This document shows, piece after piece, positions 33,147 through 45,094 of a stretch of DNA of 64,000 bases. The translations under genes were made by a program, and so were the position numbers. The first letter of the stretch is position 1. Each line of letters begins with the position of its first letter. Location of the stretch: the NCBI GenBank assembly GCA_003971905.1, contig RSEE01000008.1, positions 744,001-808,000 on the forward strand. The letters are read 5' to 3'. The notes beneath the pieces were generated by a model. The model did not search any database and was not told the origin of the DNA. It saw only the letters and a program-made list of their open reading frames with translations. The stretch is from Moniliella sp. 'wahieum'. Taxonomy: Eukaryota; Basidiomycota; Moniliellomycetes; Moniliellales; Moniliellaceae.

Positions 33147-33761
33147 GTGCGTCGTGGCTTCACCTATGTACTTGCCCCTTGACTTTTTTTAGGCCTTAGG
33201 GCGGGTTTGGGCCTTGGTAACATCTTCCATCCAGTCCTCGGCCTGTGATGGTAGTGTTGTGATGGTCTGCTGTCTCTTTCTCTTATCTTTCCTGGCACGG
33301 TGAGCGTTTGAACGATCGCGGCTTGCTCTTTTGACTGTTGTATCGAGACGGGCGGGAGGCAGGGTGGAATGGGCCAGAGTAGATTCTAGCTATGCCGCGC
33401 GTACGGACAGGGATGCGCAGGCGACTTGGTGACTCCACGGGTGTTCGGTGGGGGGAGGGTGGGAGCGAAGGCAGGTGCAAGGAACGCGCGACGGACAGCG
33501 GCTGAGGCTCAACACTCAAAGCTCCTGCGCGGCGGCCATCGGCGGCGGCCAGACAGGCGCTGTGCTGCCCGGGTGCCTACGCGCCAACCAACGCAGGGGC
33601 TCCGCACGGGGGCAGTGCTGTGGCGCTTACGTAGAGTGGCCGCGAGATAGATCGCATGGCCGCGGGGTCACTCGTACGCCTTTGCCTGCATCCCCGCCCC
33701 CCCCCCACGCGACTACCTCTACCACCGCCACCACCGCTACCACCGCCACCACCCCCTTGCC
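33147..33761. other. Intergenic between PAB1 and VAC8
   Basis: No gene. A CCACCGCCAC-type repeat lies at about 33,715-33,750, immediately before the VAC8 start, similar to the low-complexity leader of the RhoGAP gene. Confidence 0.5.
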
Positions 33762-35575
33762 ATGGGTAACCTCTGCAGCTGCGCCCGCTCGCGCCACGCG
33801 CAGTACGAGCCCCTGCTGCTCGACAACGAGCGCGATGCCGTCGCGGACCTGCTCCAGTATCGAGAACCGCTCGGAGACCGACTTTTTCCAGGGCGAGCCG
33901 CTCAAGGCGCTCTCCCCTTTCGTACAGCGACAATGTCGACCTTCAGCGAAGCGCCGCCCTTGCCTTTGCCGAGATCACCGAGAAGGAGGTCCGTGCTGTG
34001 GGCCCCGACACACTCAAGCCCATCATGTTCCTTCTCAAAAGCCACGACGTGGAGGTGCAGCGCGCGGCGAGCGCCGCGTTGGGCAACTTGGCTGTTAACA
34101 GTGCGTCCCCCTTCCGCCCTTCCGCCCTTCCGCCCTTTCCCCTTTCGCCTGTGTGCAGATGGTGCTGACACGGCACGATATGCTAGCGGAAAACAAGCTG
34201 CTCATTGTTCGCCTGGATGGGCTTGAGCCGCTTATCCGCCAGATGCTCAGCCACAATGTCGAGGTCCAGTGCAACGCTGTCGGCTGCATCACCAACCTGG
34301 CCACTCACGATGAAAACAAGACGAAGATTGCCCAGTCAGGAGCACTCGTGCCTCTGACCAAGCTGGCCCGTTCCAAAGACATGCGTGTGCAGCGCAACGC
34401 CACGGGTGCGCTCAACATGACCACAGCGACGAAAATCGGCAGCAGCTAGTGGCTGCCAACGCCATTCCAGCCCTCGTCAGCCTTCTGTCGAGCAATGACA
34501 CGGATGTGCAGTACTACTGCACCACTGCTCTGAGCAACATTGCTGTGGATGCGGAGAACCGTAAGAGGCTTGTATGGGATGAGCCCACGCTGGTTCAACG
34601 TCTCATCGCTTTAATGGACAGCAACAGCCTTCGTGTTCAGTGCCAGGCCGCCCTGGCGTTGCGCAATCTGGCTAGCGACGAGAGGTACCAAGTTGACATT
34701 GTGCGATATGGGGGGCTGACCCCGCTATTGCGTTTACTCCAAAGCTCCTTCCTCCCTCTCATCCTCTCGGGGCAGCATATGCGCGCAACGTCTCGATTGC
34801 CCCCACAACGAGACGGCCATCATCGAGGCTGGTTTCCTCCACCCCTTGATCGAACTCTTGAGCCACGACGATAACGAAGAGATCCAGTGCCACGCCATCT
34901 CCACCCTGCGCAACCTTGCTGCCAGCAACGAGCGCAACAAGGCCGAGATTGTCGCGGCTGGTGCGGTGCAGCGGATAAAGCAGCTCGTCTTCACGTGCCC
35001 CTGAGTGTCCAGGCCGAGATGACGGCCTGCGTTGCCGTCTTGGCCTTGAGCGAGGACCTTAAGCCTCAACTCTTGGGCATGGGCATCTGCGAGGTCCTCA
35101 TCCCCCTCACCGCTAGCGAAAGTATAGAGGTGCAGGGCAACTCGGCTGCCGCCCTGGGCAACTTGGCGAGCAAGAGCGAAGACTATGCGCCGTTCAATGC
35201 TGTCTGGGACCACCCCGCTGGCGGCTTGGAGGCGTACCTTGTCCGTTTCCTTGAAAGCGGCGACTCGACCTTCCAACATATTGCTGTCTGGACCATTCTC
35301 CAGCTGCTCGAAGGTAAGGACCCGGAACTGGAAGGCCACTTCCGTGCCTCGAAAAAGATTTTGCCGTTGGTCCGTCAGTTGGCGTTTGCCCCGTCCGATC
35401 CTACTCCCAGCGCTGCAGGTGACAGGGATACGAGTCGGTGCAAGACGAGTCCGTCTCCCCCGAGGGTTCCTCAATTGTGCCCTCCAACTCGGGATCGGAC
35501 GAACAGGGAGCTGAGGCTGAAATTGCCAACTTGGCTCAGCGTCTCGTCTCCATGTTGGAGGAAGACCAACAGTGA
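33762..35575 (+). CDS. VAC8: Vac8, armadillo-repeat vacuolar protein
   Basis: Starts [10 protein letters not shown]: Gly2 is a myristoylation site and Cys5/Cys7 are likely palmitoylated, as in yeast Vac8 (MGSCCSCL). It then reads [13 protein letters not shown] and [16 protein letters not shown], followed by armadillo repeats: [104 protein letters not shown]; and [19 protein letters not shown]. It ends [14 protein letters not shown]. Length and order match fungal Vac8, which acts in vacuole inheritance, nucleus-vacuole junctions and autophagy. One intron (34,101-34,186, GTGCGT to GCTAG) gives NLAVN-TENK. Frame breaks occur at about 33,862, 33,922, 34,424, 34,830 and 35,000. Several are single-base losses in C runs. 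Confidence 0.88.
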
Positions 35576-36207
35576 GTCTCACCCTCCTATCGTGACAAGC
35601 GACGTGGCGGTGTTACCTGTTCACCTCCGGAAAGCGGCTGGAGGGCACCCCGCCGCTTTGATATACGTCCTTCTCCTGTAGTTGTTCTTATCCTTTCTCT
35701 TTCCCCGCACTGCTGCTAAGCGGCTGAGCCGTTATGGTTCGATCCCTGCTTTGCCCCTACTTTTTTGTTCCAGGGGTTCCTTTCTTGTTTGACCTTGTAC
35801 GCCCACCCTTTTTTCTCTATGCCATGCCACGCCACGCCCAATAAGCCGCTGTGCTGAAAGTCCCCCCTTGAGCTTACTCCTAGCCTTTACTGGTACTTCC
35901 CAAACGGTTGCTGTGCATTGTGACGGTTACTTCTAGTTGCCGCAAAGGAGATGCAGCATTCAAATATAAAGATTGAAGGGTAACAGATGGAGACCGGGGA
36001 AGAAAGTGGAAGCCAGGGAGGGCGACAGGGCACCAGCCAGATGGAAGCTTGGAGCTCATTCGCACATGGTGAACAAGGGAAAGTCTCACCATCACGCGAA
36101 TGCAATGCACCGTATGGACGAAGTAAAAAAATTGACCCAACACAAGGTAGTAGAACAGTGGAGCTGGTAAGGTCCAGGTAGTGGGGGGGGGGGGAACAAG
36201 AGGACCG
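35576..36207. other. Intergenic, between convergent genes
   Basis: 3' regions of VAC8 and the SPX-RING gene. T-rich, then mixed; a G12 run lies at about 36,183-36,194. No gene seen. Confidence 0.5.
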
Positions 36208-38823
36208 TTAAGAGATGAAGCACTTGTCTGCGTTCCTTCTTCTGCTCTTGCTTCCGGTCCGTCTCGTTTTCTCTTTCCTTCTCGCGTACCTCTCTCGGGA
36301 ACCAAACTTTCAGCACATTGCCGTTGCCTCGTCCAAATTACCTAGCAACGACAGTGCACAAGTCAGAGTCAACCAAACACTAAACCAAACCGTTCCGCGT
36401 CACGGCAGGGCAGGACAAAGGGGAGCAACGTACGTTCGTCAGCCGAGCTCACAGCGTTCGGCGCCCGACACAAGGGGCAGTCATGCCAGCCTTGTTTTTG
36501 GAGCTTGACCATGCACCGCATGCAGAACAAGTGGGAGCAATCCAGGCGGATCGGGCGCCAAGCCACATCAGTGCAGATGGAGCACGAGACTTCGTCCAAA
36601 GAAGGCAGGATTGGAAGCAGCTGACTGCTCATGAGAGAGAAAAGCATGTGACCAAAGACTCTTCCGCCTCCTTTTTCACAGCCTGAGCTGGGGCGGAAGA
36701 GGTGGTCGAGGGCGGGCACCAACGCCTCGATCGACGGTTGAGGGGGGGCGGCGGGCGTTGTTGAGACAGATGTCGTCGCGCTGGGGTGGAAGGCGTAGGC
36801 GAAGGAAGGACCGACGAGCCTGTAGGGGGCGTCTTGTTATTCGACCCACCCAGGCTGAGCCCAGCAACGTTGATTGGTTTCTTCCACCGTTTGAGTGCCG
36901 AGCGAACGCGGTGCGACTCTTCCGTAGACCCACCACTGGCGAGCGCATTGGCAATCGCCACAGGATCCGGCAGGACTGGCAGTTTCTCAACACTGCCATC
37001 ATCGAGATCCGAGGGCAGGGGAGACTTGCCCAATCCGGCAGAAACAACAAAAACTGCTTCAAATCGGTCCCAGCTGAAAGAGCGGTACGCTTATCGTGCT
37101 TCTTGAGGATCTTGCGTGCGCCTCGAGGTTGACTTGCTGGTACTTCTTGACGTCCAGAAGAGTTACATTGAGTGCCATAAAGTCATTTAACGCTTGCTCC
37201 GACTGGGCCGACAGTTTATGCGGTTCGGGCGAGGCGGTATGGAAGTGAGAGCCAGGCAGATGAAACGCCGGAATCCGGCTGGCCGAGTGGTCATGACCTG
37301 CATCGTGATGATTGGGCACATCCGACGCAGAGTGGACCCGGTGCAGTGCTGCGGGCACTTTCCAGTCCTGTGGCGAAGACGCGGAGAGGACTTGGGACGA
37401 GGAAGTGTATCAGTCGTATCAATGCGAGAGGCTTGGACAGGTTCATGGAGCCAACCGCGCTGATGAAGTTGATCGGCAAACTTGTGCAGCCTACGCTCCG
37501 ATTCATCGGGCGGCAGTTCACCTGCATCGGCCTCCCGTGTCGACTCAAAGATCTGCGCATCAGTCCAGAGCTGGAAGATCTCCCGCCAGGCATACAGGTC
37601 TTGGGCTTTCCTGTGGGGGCTGGTGGCTTGGCCAATTGCCTGGGTCAGGCGCTGAGTGGCGGCGATAAACTCTTTGCGTTGCAGCGACTGAACCGACTGC
37701 ACAGCAACGAGGGCTTGGGTCAAGATATCGAGGAATTGGGCATCGGCCAAGAGGGGAATCACGACTTGCCGCCGACGCACCTTCCGAATACGAGGGCGGA
37801 TCCTACTCACTTCAGGGCTGGCCGTGTTCGACTGCAAGTGGGTAGAACGGGCCTTGGCAGCATGGCGGTGCAGCCGCGGGCTCATTGAAAACTCCTTGGT
37901 GCTGGTGCCCGAATCCAGCACCAGGTTGTCTTGCAGCGCCAGTTCCAGTTCCGTTTTGGCCAGTGAGGGGGAGGAGCAGCTCGGGGCGTGCTCTTGTTGA
38001 TGTGCGAAAACGCATGAGGGGTACGCTCCTGCGTCTCGTCCGGTTCCGAATCAGCCTCGGCGTCCGCTTCAGCCGCCGCTTGCTCTTGGGCCTGTACTGA
38101 GGTCCGGTCACGATGCCTCTTGCGAATGGAGGAGGAAACGGAGGCAGGGTAGTTGCCAAGCGATGGGGATGGGAGTCGGACCGAGGGAGGAGGTGAAGGC
38201 TCGGCATCGCTCTCGTCGGAAGCGTCCGAAGTAACGGCGACTCGATCGTGATGCGGATACGGGGGGGTACTGGGTGGTCTGCGTCACCCGACAACTCATA
38301 CGCGCATGAGCACGGCGCCCGCCCGCACCATGAACCCAGTCTTCATGCGCATCGGGGGACGAGTCTGCGCACCTCGACCACTTCAGGCTCGGTCGCATAG
38401 TCGGATTCTAAGAGCTTGCTCAAGGCGGGAGGCGGTGAGGATTTGGCCTTGTCCGGCTCGTCTTCCGACGATTCCAGCCGGGTACCATTAGCCGGGTCTG
38501 ACATGGCAGTGTCCGCCGCCGATCCAGTGTCAGAAGACTTGTGGTGTGAGGGGTGCTTGTGGGGGACGTGCTCGAGCCAATCTTGGCAGTGTGGGGTACA
38601 CTCCCCTCTGGAGTGGAGACAGCAGTCTTGCGATCCTTTTTGGCGCGGTCCTGCTGATCAAGAAGTTCACTCAGGACCGACTGGGACAATCCCAAGCCCT
38701 CGAGTTCGGCCACCACACCATTGATGAGCTTTTTGAGTGCTTGTATTCAATCGCACCCTTGCGCCACTCCTCGGGGAAGTTGGGCCGGGCGAGAGCGTCA
38801 AGGTAGGACTTGCCAAACTTCAT
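36208..38823 (-). CDS. SPX-RING E3 ubiquitin ligase (RING-14 type)
   Basis: N-terminal SPX domain: MKFGKSYLDALARPNFPEEW, then LINGVVAELEGLGLS and, after a long low-complexity insert, PLLADAQFLDILTQALVAVQ and DLYAWREIFQLWTDAQIF. The SPX core, LNVTLLDVKKYQQVN with ILKKHDKRTAL, carries the Lys cluster that binds inositol pyrophosphates. The C-terminal C3HC4 RING is CSICTDVAWRPIRLDCSHLF with CMRC and CPLC. It is followed after an intron (GTACGT to GCTAG, about 36,330-36,430) by NLDEA and LKVWFPREVREKERENE, typical of this fungal family. A phosphate-status-sensing ubiquitin ligase is inferred from the architecture. The ATG at 38,821-38,823 starts the conserved MKFGK. The reading frame shifts repeatedly, so exon borders are approximate. 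The stop at 36,208 is the likeliest of two. Confidence 0.82.
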
Positions 38824-39471
38824 CCTGGTCTGGTAAGCGTCAGCAACGCGGGAATGGGGTGATAAGGGGTGTAGGTTCGGTGCAGGGGCAGGTGCGGGCG
38901 GTGCGGAGGGAGCTGGGGGTGGTGGTGGTGGTGGGGAGACAGGAGAAAAGGACCAGCAAAACGGCTATGTGACCGAGAGTTTTTGTGCGTTGCCTGGCTG
39001 CGACCGCATGTTCCTGGCGGCTGGGTAGCCTAGCCATCCAGCCGCTGACAGTGCTGACTAGCCTACTGCCCTCAGTCGGCGTGGATTTCAATTCTTCAGT
39101 CCCGCCCCACGCACTTTTCAAGCTCAAGCTTGATCAATTATCGCTTTGTGATTGATTTTGCCACCTCCGACTCTAATCGATCTCAGCGCCCATGCTTTCT
39201 TCACTAGTGACAAGCACTGGATCCAGCTACTGGTATGGCCTAAGGCAGAGAATTGTCCCACCGTCGAGCGGCAGTTCAAAGGAGTCCCTCCGCAGCCCGC
39301 CTCTCTCCCATCGACGCTCAACCTGTCATCGTTCAGCAAAAAGAGTAATACACTGCACAGGGGCACAGATATTAATACTTTTTCTCTATCGCAACACACA
39401 ACGTCCACACAGCCACCACGCACCTGCCCAACTTGTGCTGCCACAACCGCACTCTCCCCCTAGCATGTGAA
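38824..39471. other. Intergenic, divergent promoter region
   Basis: A GGTGGT run at 38,914-38,936 lies upstream of the SPX-RING gene. Nothing else recognised. Confidence 0.5.
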
Positions 39472-39991
39472 ATGGAATCAGTTACTCATCCACCTTATCT
39501 ACGTCATACGCGCCATGTTTATGGAACGCAGCCTGTATACTCTGGGGAGACGCGTTCTGAAATCTGTCGCGAGGAGCAAACCATACCAGAGACTTATCAT
39601 GATGAGATGCTTGATCGTTATCGAAGCCACAAATACGTCCGCTGCTTTGCCAAGCCCGTGCCAGACACCCAGGCACTCAGTACTCAAATGTCAAGCGGGG
39701 TGCCTATGCTTGACGTCAAAAAGCCACAGGCAAAAAACGATGGAGTGGAGCGTCTCGTCTCCTTCGAGGTATGTGCGATCAGCGGATGAGCGAGACGCGC
39801 TATGAGTGTGTACCCAACATGACAGCTACTGTTGATCCTTCATCCGTCCATTACAGACCCGTCATAGACCAGCCCGCTTGCAAATTGTGTCCCGTTCTTC
39901 TTGGTTGGAGTTAGATACCGCTGCACGTGGCCTTTCGCCAGCAGATCTGCCCAAATTACCTCACGCAGCAAAAGAAAAATCCAGATGGTGA
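39472..39991 (+). CDS. Small two-exon hypothetical protein
   Basis: Exon 1 (39,472-39,768, 99 codons) starts MESVTHPPYLRHTRHVYGTQ and ends VERLVSFE before a GTATGT donor. The intron 39,769-39,856 ends TTACAG. Exon 2 (39,857-39,991) reads TRHRPARLQIVSRSSWLELD, then GLSPADLPKLPHAAKEKSRW and stop. Donor, acceptor and phase agree, giving 143 residues without any frame repair. No signal peptide, membrane segment or known motif. A third exon is possible because a GTGAAG donor-like site overlaps the stop. Product unknown. Confidence 0.5.
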
Positions 39992-40792
39992 AGATCGAAA
40001 CCGCAAGAATCGGGGGGGGAAAGATCTTCAAAAGATCTTGAGCGGGCCTCGGCCCTCAAATTCTGCAAGGTCCACGGATCCTTCAGGCGCGGAACGTGCG
40101 GGGGATGTGTGGAGCAGTCACTAGCTAGCGTGAAGAAGCTCTTGACTAGTCAAGCTAGTCATGGGTCCTTGAAGTGATTGGCACTACTCACAACGTCGTC
40201 ACTGCCGTCACAAGCGTAGCACCACAGTATGGAAACAAGACCGGGAGAGCAGAAACGTCGAGCCAGCGTGGTGTCCTCCGACGGAGGGTGCAGCGTTCTT
40301 ACCACCGGGCGAAAAAAGCCAACGTGCCCTTTCGGGGTTGAACGTACGTTGAACGTTCAAGTTATCAGGTGGTTCTGATCGATGGCCATGCATCATGCAT
40401 CATGCATCATGCATCATGTCCAGGTCAGGTTGAAAGTTGAAAGCAGCAAAGCGTCGCTGGCCACTCGCCGTTGCAAAATGCGCCAGCGGCCGCTGCGTGG
40501 GCAGCTACTCACGTGACCACCATTACATTCGCCCAGTAGCTTCCATCGCTACCGAACCCAAACTGCTTCCCCAGGCTGGCATGAGTTCTGGCTGCTGCTC
40601 ACCGCTGGTTGCTTGCCGCCCATGTCGGCCTGATTCCACAGCAAAAGAACTCCCAGGGCGGCAGGCTGCCAATCTAAAGAGTGAAGTTAAGTAAACAAAC
40701 TGAGCAGCGAACATGATGATTGATTTTTTGTGCGAATAAGTTGTGCTATAGAGATACAGATGCAACCAGAGTCCCGTGAAATAACGAGTGCT
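39992..40792. other. Intergenic with palindrome arrays
   Basis: No gene. Contains ACTAGT/GCTAGC clusters at 40,120-40,160, AACGTT words at about 40,340-40,365 and the ATGCAT array at 40,388. The last 100 bases are the HSP78 3' region. Confidence 0.5.
40388..40415. repeat. Heptad palindrome array, ATGCATC x4
   Basis: Four perfect tandem copies of ATGCATC followed by ATGTC. The palindrome ATGCAT recurs every 7 bp. Confidence 0.85.
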
Positions 40793-43314
40793 TTAATCGT
40801 GGCGAAGCACACGCCCTTCCACCACTTCGTCGTCGTCGTTAGACGCCGTCTGTTTCTGCTGCGCCTTGGGCACAGGTTCCGAGGCGGTGGTGTGGATAAG
40901 AGCGCATTGTACTCATCGTCGCCCAGCTTCCAATCCGGGTTGGTCTCCACGCTGACCGTGTCGCCATCCCGAATGTCGCCCTCGATGATGAGGTTGGCCA
41001 CCTTGTTGAGCACCGCGCTCTGGATCAACCGGTTCAACGGACGAGCACCAAATACTTCACTGTACCCGTTTGTCGCCAACCAGAGCCGTGTCGCTTCGCT
41101 CACCTCGAGCTTGATCCGGCGCTCATCTGCCAACCGTTTCTCCACCTTGGCCAAACGAATATCGACAATGCCTTCAAGCGCCTTTGGTGGCAGCGCGTTG
41201 TACACCAACGTGGCGTCAATCCGGTTCAGCAGCTCCAGCGGCAACGCCTTTTGCAACTCGCTGTCCAATGCCTTGCGCCCGCTTGCGGTCAGACTGCCAT
41301 CGTCGTTTGTCGCCCCCCACCCACGGTACGCCTCCACGCCAATATTGGAAGTCATGGCGATGATAGTGTTGGTAAAGTCGACCTTGCGTCCTTGCGAGTC
41401 GGTCAGGTGGCCTTCATCGAGCAACTGCAAAAGCGACATTTGCACGTTGCGCGCCGCCTTTTCAAACTCGTCGAACAACACAATCGCATACGGCCGCCGA
41501 CGCACTTGTTCCGTCAAGGCACCGCCAGCGTCGTAACCCACGTACCCGGGAGGAGCACCGAGCAACTTGCTGATCGCGTGGTTCTCCGACAGCTCAGAGC
41601 AATCGATCCGGATCAACGCATCCTGCGAGTCAAACAGTTGTTGGGCCAGCACCTTGCACGTCTCGGTTTTGCCCGTGCCGGTAGGGCCGAGCATGAGTGC
41701 CGAGGCAAGCGGTCGGCCGGGCTGGTGGAGACCTGCGCGGCTCAACCGGATGGCCTGCGCAAGCGATTTGAGTGCCTGGTCTTGCCCAACAATCGCCTTG
41801 CGCATCACATCCTCCAGATGAAGCAGACGTTCCCTCTCCCCGCGCAGGAGTGAGCGGAGCGGGACACCCGTCAGCCGCGCTACCACGGCCGCAATGTCCT
41901 CCGACGTCACCCGGTCGTGCAAGAGCGTTCCACGGGCATCATCTCCCCGTGCTTCTGCCTCCTCGTTGGCCCGCGCCTCAGCAGCCTCCTCTTCCTCAGT
42001 GGGAATCTGCTTGCGCAATTCGGGAATGACGGCATACTGCAGCTCGGCGACGCGTTGGAGATTGCCCTCGCGAGTTTGGCGCTCAAGCTCCACAGTCGCC
42101 TCTTCCAATCGCTCTTTCAGAGACCGCACATCCTCCAGACGCCGACGCTCTTGTTGCCAACGTTCTGAGAGCTGCTCGAGCTCCGCCTGCTTCGATGCGA
42201 GGTGCTCTTCAAGCGTCTCGCGCCGAGTTGCGCTGGCCGCATCTTTTTCCATCCGAAGCGATTCGAGCTCGATTTGCATCGTCAGTACCTCCCTCCAACG
42301 ATTCGATCCCTTCTGGTTTGGATTCTTGTTGCAGACGCAATGCAGCAGCGGCTTCATCGACCAGGTCCAAAGCCGCATCCGGGTTCTTGCGCTCGGAAAT
42401 GTAGCGTTCGGCATAGCGGGCTGCCGTCACCAAGGCCGAGTCGGCAATGCCAATGCCGTGGAAGGTCTCGTAGCGTGTCCGCAGGCCACGCAGGATGGAA
42501 ATGGTGGCCGGAAGCGAGGGCTCAAACACGCTGACCGGTTGGAACCGACGGGCCAGGGCAGAGTCCTTCTCGATGGTGTTGCGGTACTCGTCAAACGTCG
42601 TAGCTCCCGCAACGTTCAACACGCCCCGGGCCAACAATGGCTTCATCATGTTGGCCGCATCGAGGCTGCCCTCGCTCTTGCCCAGGTTGAACAGCATGTG
42701 CATCTCATCAATGAAGAGAATCACCTTGCCTTCCTTTTTCTCAATTTCTTGCAGCAGCGACTTGATCCGCGCTTCAAATTGACCGCGCACCGCAGTGCCC
42801 GACATGAGCCCAGCCAAGTCGAGAGAAAGGATCTTCTTGTCCAGCAACGAGTCGGGCACTTCTCGGTTCACGATCCGTTGTGCCAGACCTTCCATGATCG
42901 CTGTCTTTCCGACACCAGCCGGACCGAGCAACACAGGATTCGACTTGGTCCGTCGCGACAGAACTTGCAAAGTCCGACGGATCTCGCTATCGCGGCCAAT
43001 GACAGGATCCAGCTTGCCTTCGGCGGCAAGTTGGGTCAAGTCTGTGGTAAACTCCTCCAGTACCGAAGGTTCTTGGTTCTGTGCGCCAGGACCACCGGGA
43101 CCTCCGGGCCCATGCCGCCCATAAAGGGGGGGAAGCCCATTCCGTTCCAGTTGTTGTTGTTGGCCAAACGGCGAGGAGTCGTGCTGAGCATGCGGCGGGC
43201 GGACAGCGAGACGAAGGGAAGCGCCTTGGAGCAGCGCAGCAGAGGGGTGGAGAAGGTGCGAGGTGCCGCACGTGTGGCCGCAGCCAAAGTGCGATGTGCA
43301 GGAAGCATTCGCAT
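40793..43314 (-). CDS. HSP78: Mitochondrial Hsp78/ClpB-type disaggregase
   Basis: AAA+ Hsp100 chaperone of the mitochondrial matrix. The N-terminus [20 protein letters not shown] with [14 protein letters not shown] is a basic mitochondrial presequence. No ClpB N-domain is present, as expected for Hsp78. AAA-1 has Walker [11 protein letters not shown], Walker [12 protein letters not shown] and GATTFDEYR. The middle coiled coil has [23 protein letters not shown]-2 has [20 protein letters not shown], Walker [12 protein letters not shown], the pore/arginine region [15 protein letters not shown], Walker [11 protein letters not shown] and [18 protein letters not shown], and sensor 2 FGARPLNR. Frame breaks at about 43,103 (CCCGG), 42,295 and 40,891 (TCCAC) are each restored by one base. 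With the last one the tail reads [12 protein letters not shown] and ends VLRHD, stop at 40,793. It refolds aggregated matrix proteins with mtHsp70. Confidence 0.9.
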
Positions 43315-43980
43315 GGTGGGGAAGGAGAAGGGGGTGTAGACAGAAGGCAGGGCAGGCTGTCGTGCGCTGCTGTATATATACTTGCCAACGGGCCCCAGTG
43401 GCGGAAACACAAACCACAACCGAAGCTACGCGAAACATCGAGAGCTTACGTAAGTGGCTTCTCCGCTTGTCTCGGGCTCTCCGAACGTTCGACAATCAAT
43501 TAATCAAAGTGTCAGCGCGTCAGCACTGACCAGCAGCGGGCCTCAGCTTCTCCTCGGTACACTCTCCAGTACCTTCAGTGCTGGCCCCCAGCTTTCCTAG
43601 TGACGTCTGTGGCGAGTCACTGCCCACACCAGCCACGCCCCTGCTCTTAGCCTTCGACATTCAACGCGCAGTATTCAATGCGGCCCGGATGTCACGCCAC
43701 TATATCATCCGTCCCACAGCCATCATTGCTGGGGGCGGCAATGCATTGCGTCTCCTGACCAAGTCGAAGGGCAAGGGGATGTGAATGGAGGTGTTCCATT
43801 GCAGGCTCGGCACACAACGGAACCCCCCAGAATCAAGTAGCAAAAGTCCAACCGAACAGAGAAAACGAAAGAGTGATAGATAATTCATCGATGAATACAA
43901 TGGTGACCAGGGAAAGGCTTGTAATATAGATGACGCGGACGGCTCCCATCTGTCCTATCTGGGATTAACCCAACCCCATC
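43315..43980. other. Intergenic, no gene seen
   Basis: HSP78 promoter side and 3' region of the membrane-protein gene. Short frames only. Confidence 0.5.
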
Positions 43981-45094
43981 TCAACGTGGACGACGTTCAC
44001 GCGAATGAGCGCTAGGCGCAGCACCAATGTTAGCCTCGTGGTGGTGCATGCGTGTCACGGCCGAGGTAGGTGGACGAAGAGCAAATGTGGACCGTGGTAG
44101 TTCGCCGTATCCCTCAGCTTCGCCATAACCCCTCCGAATAAAGATGGGCACGAGATTCGTCCATCCCAGCCTCTTCTTCGTCACGGGAACCATCATAAGA
44201 ATAGGGAGGGCAACTCCCCCTCCTCGTGGCCGTATGGTACCTTGAGATCCTCGTCCATGTCATCCGAGTCGTTGGAGTCGTACAACATAAAGTCCTTGCG
44301 CCCCTGTTCGCTCGCCCGGGGCGGGCGGAAGGAAGAAGGCTTGCTCCGCCGCGGTGGCCGCTCGTCCATGTCATACTCTTCCGTCACAAATCCATAGGGA
44401 CCGAGATCACTCTCGTTCAATTGACGCGCTGAAGTGGAACGTGGCGCGGCGGAGCGTGGGGCGGTGGGCAGCGCAACAGATACCTTATCCTTGCGCCGCC
44501 GGCGCCTCTCCTTGCCAGGTGGCTTGGAAGGCTTGGCAAGAACAGAGCGGATTGGGGTCCAGATGTGGCCGCTGCGGCGGCGGCGAACAATGTAGAAAAT
44601 GAGCATCGCTACCAAGATCAGCACCACCACCGGCACGACCACCGAGGGAACAATCGTCCCTGTCTTGGGTTTGGCATCAGGAGTGGTAGAGGTGGAGGCA
44701 GTTGGACTTGAATTCACAGGGGATTTGTAGGCAGGGACAGGAGAGGTGATCATGCTGTTCGCCCAGCAGGACTTGTTGTCCTTGGGTGGCAGGAGTTCAA
44801 ACGGGGTGCTGTTGGCGCTCAAGCCCGACTCTTGGTCGAGGATGTAGAGATGGTACATGCCCGGAGGCACCATGATCTGGCCCCATTCATAGTAGCGGAT
44901 GTCAGTGCCAATGTTGAGCGTGATGGTCTGGAACTGGGGGACAGCGGCGGTGGTGTAGATACGCAAGAGCGCGACATCTTCTTCGGTGGCGGTGTTCTCG
45001 TAGGCCCACTGGATGCCAGCCGAGTCGCACGCGCGGGCACCGGTGAGGGGGCAATGAACAAGTTGCCTGCTTGGCCGTTGTATGCGTCGCCCAT
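43981..45094 (-). CDS. Single-pass membrane protein with extracellular domain
   Basis: Starts MGDAYNGQAGNLFIAP (ATG at 45,092-45,094). The ectodomain has ARACDSAGIQWAYENTATEE, LLRIYTTAAV, FQTITLNIGTD, YEWGQIMVPPGMYHLYILD and a Ser/Thr-rich stalk. A transmembrane helix follows (PSVVVPVVVLILVAMLIFYI), with RRRR on the cytosolic side. The cytosolic tail is basic, then Ser/Arg-rich, and ends HSRERRPR at 43,981. The layout of ectodomain, stalk, helix and RRRR anchor fits fungal type I cell-surface sensors. No cleavable signal peptide is seen in this exon, so an upstream exon may supply one. Two frame breaks, at about 45,047 (C run) and 44,215, are needed to join the parts; each fits one lost base. 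Function unknown. Confidence 0.6.

Noticed and set aside
40388-40415. CRISPR-like or microsatellite array
   Set aside because: Units of 7 bp without spacers cannot be CRISPR, and fungi lack CRISPR. A plain microsatellite does not explain the shared palindrome grammar across arrays.
41894-43339. 481-residue plus-strand frame at 41.9-43.3 kb
   Set aside because: Antisense shadow of HSP78; no motif, while the minus strand has complete AAA+ motifs. The same reasoning applies to 26,220-26,960 (RPL13), 31,386-32,614 (PAB1) and 34,734-35,582 (VAC8).
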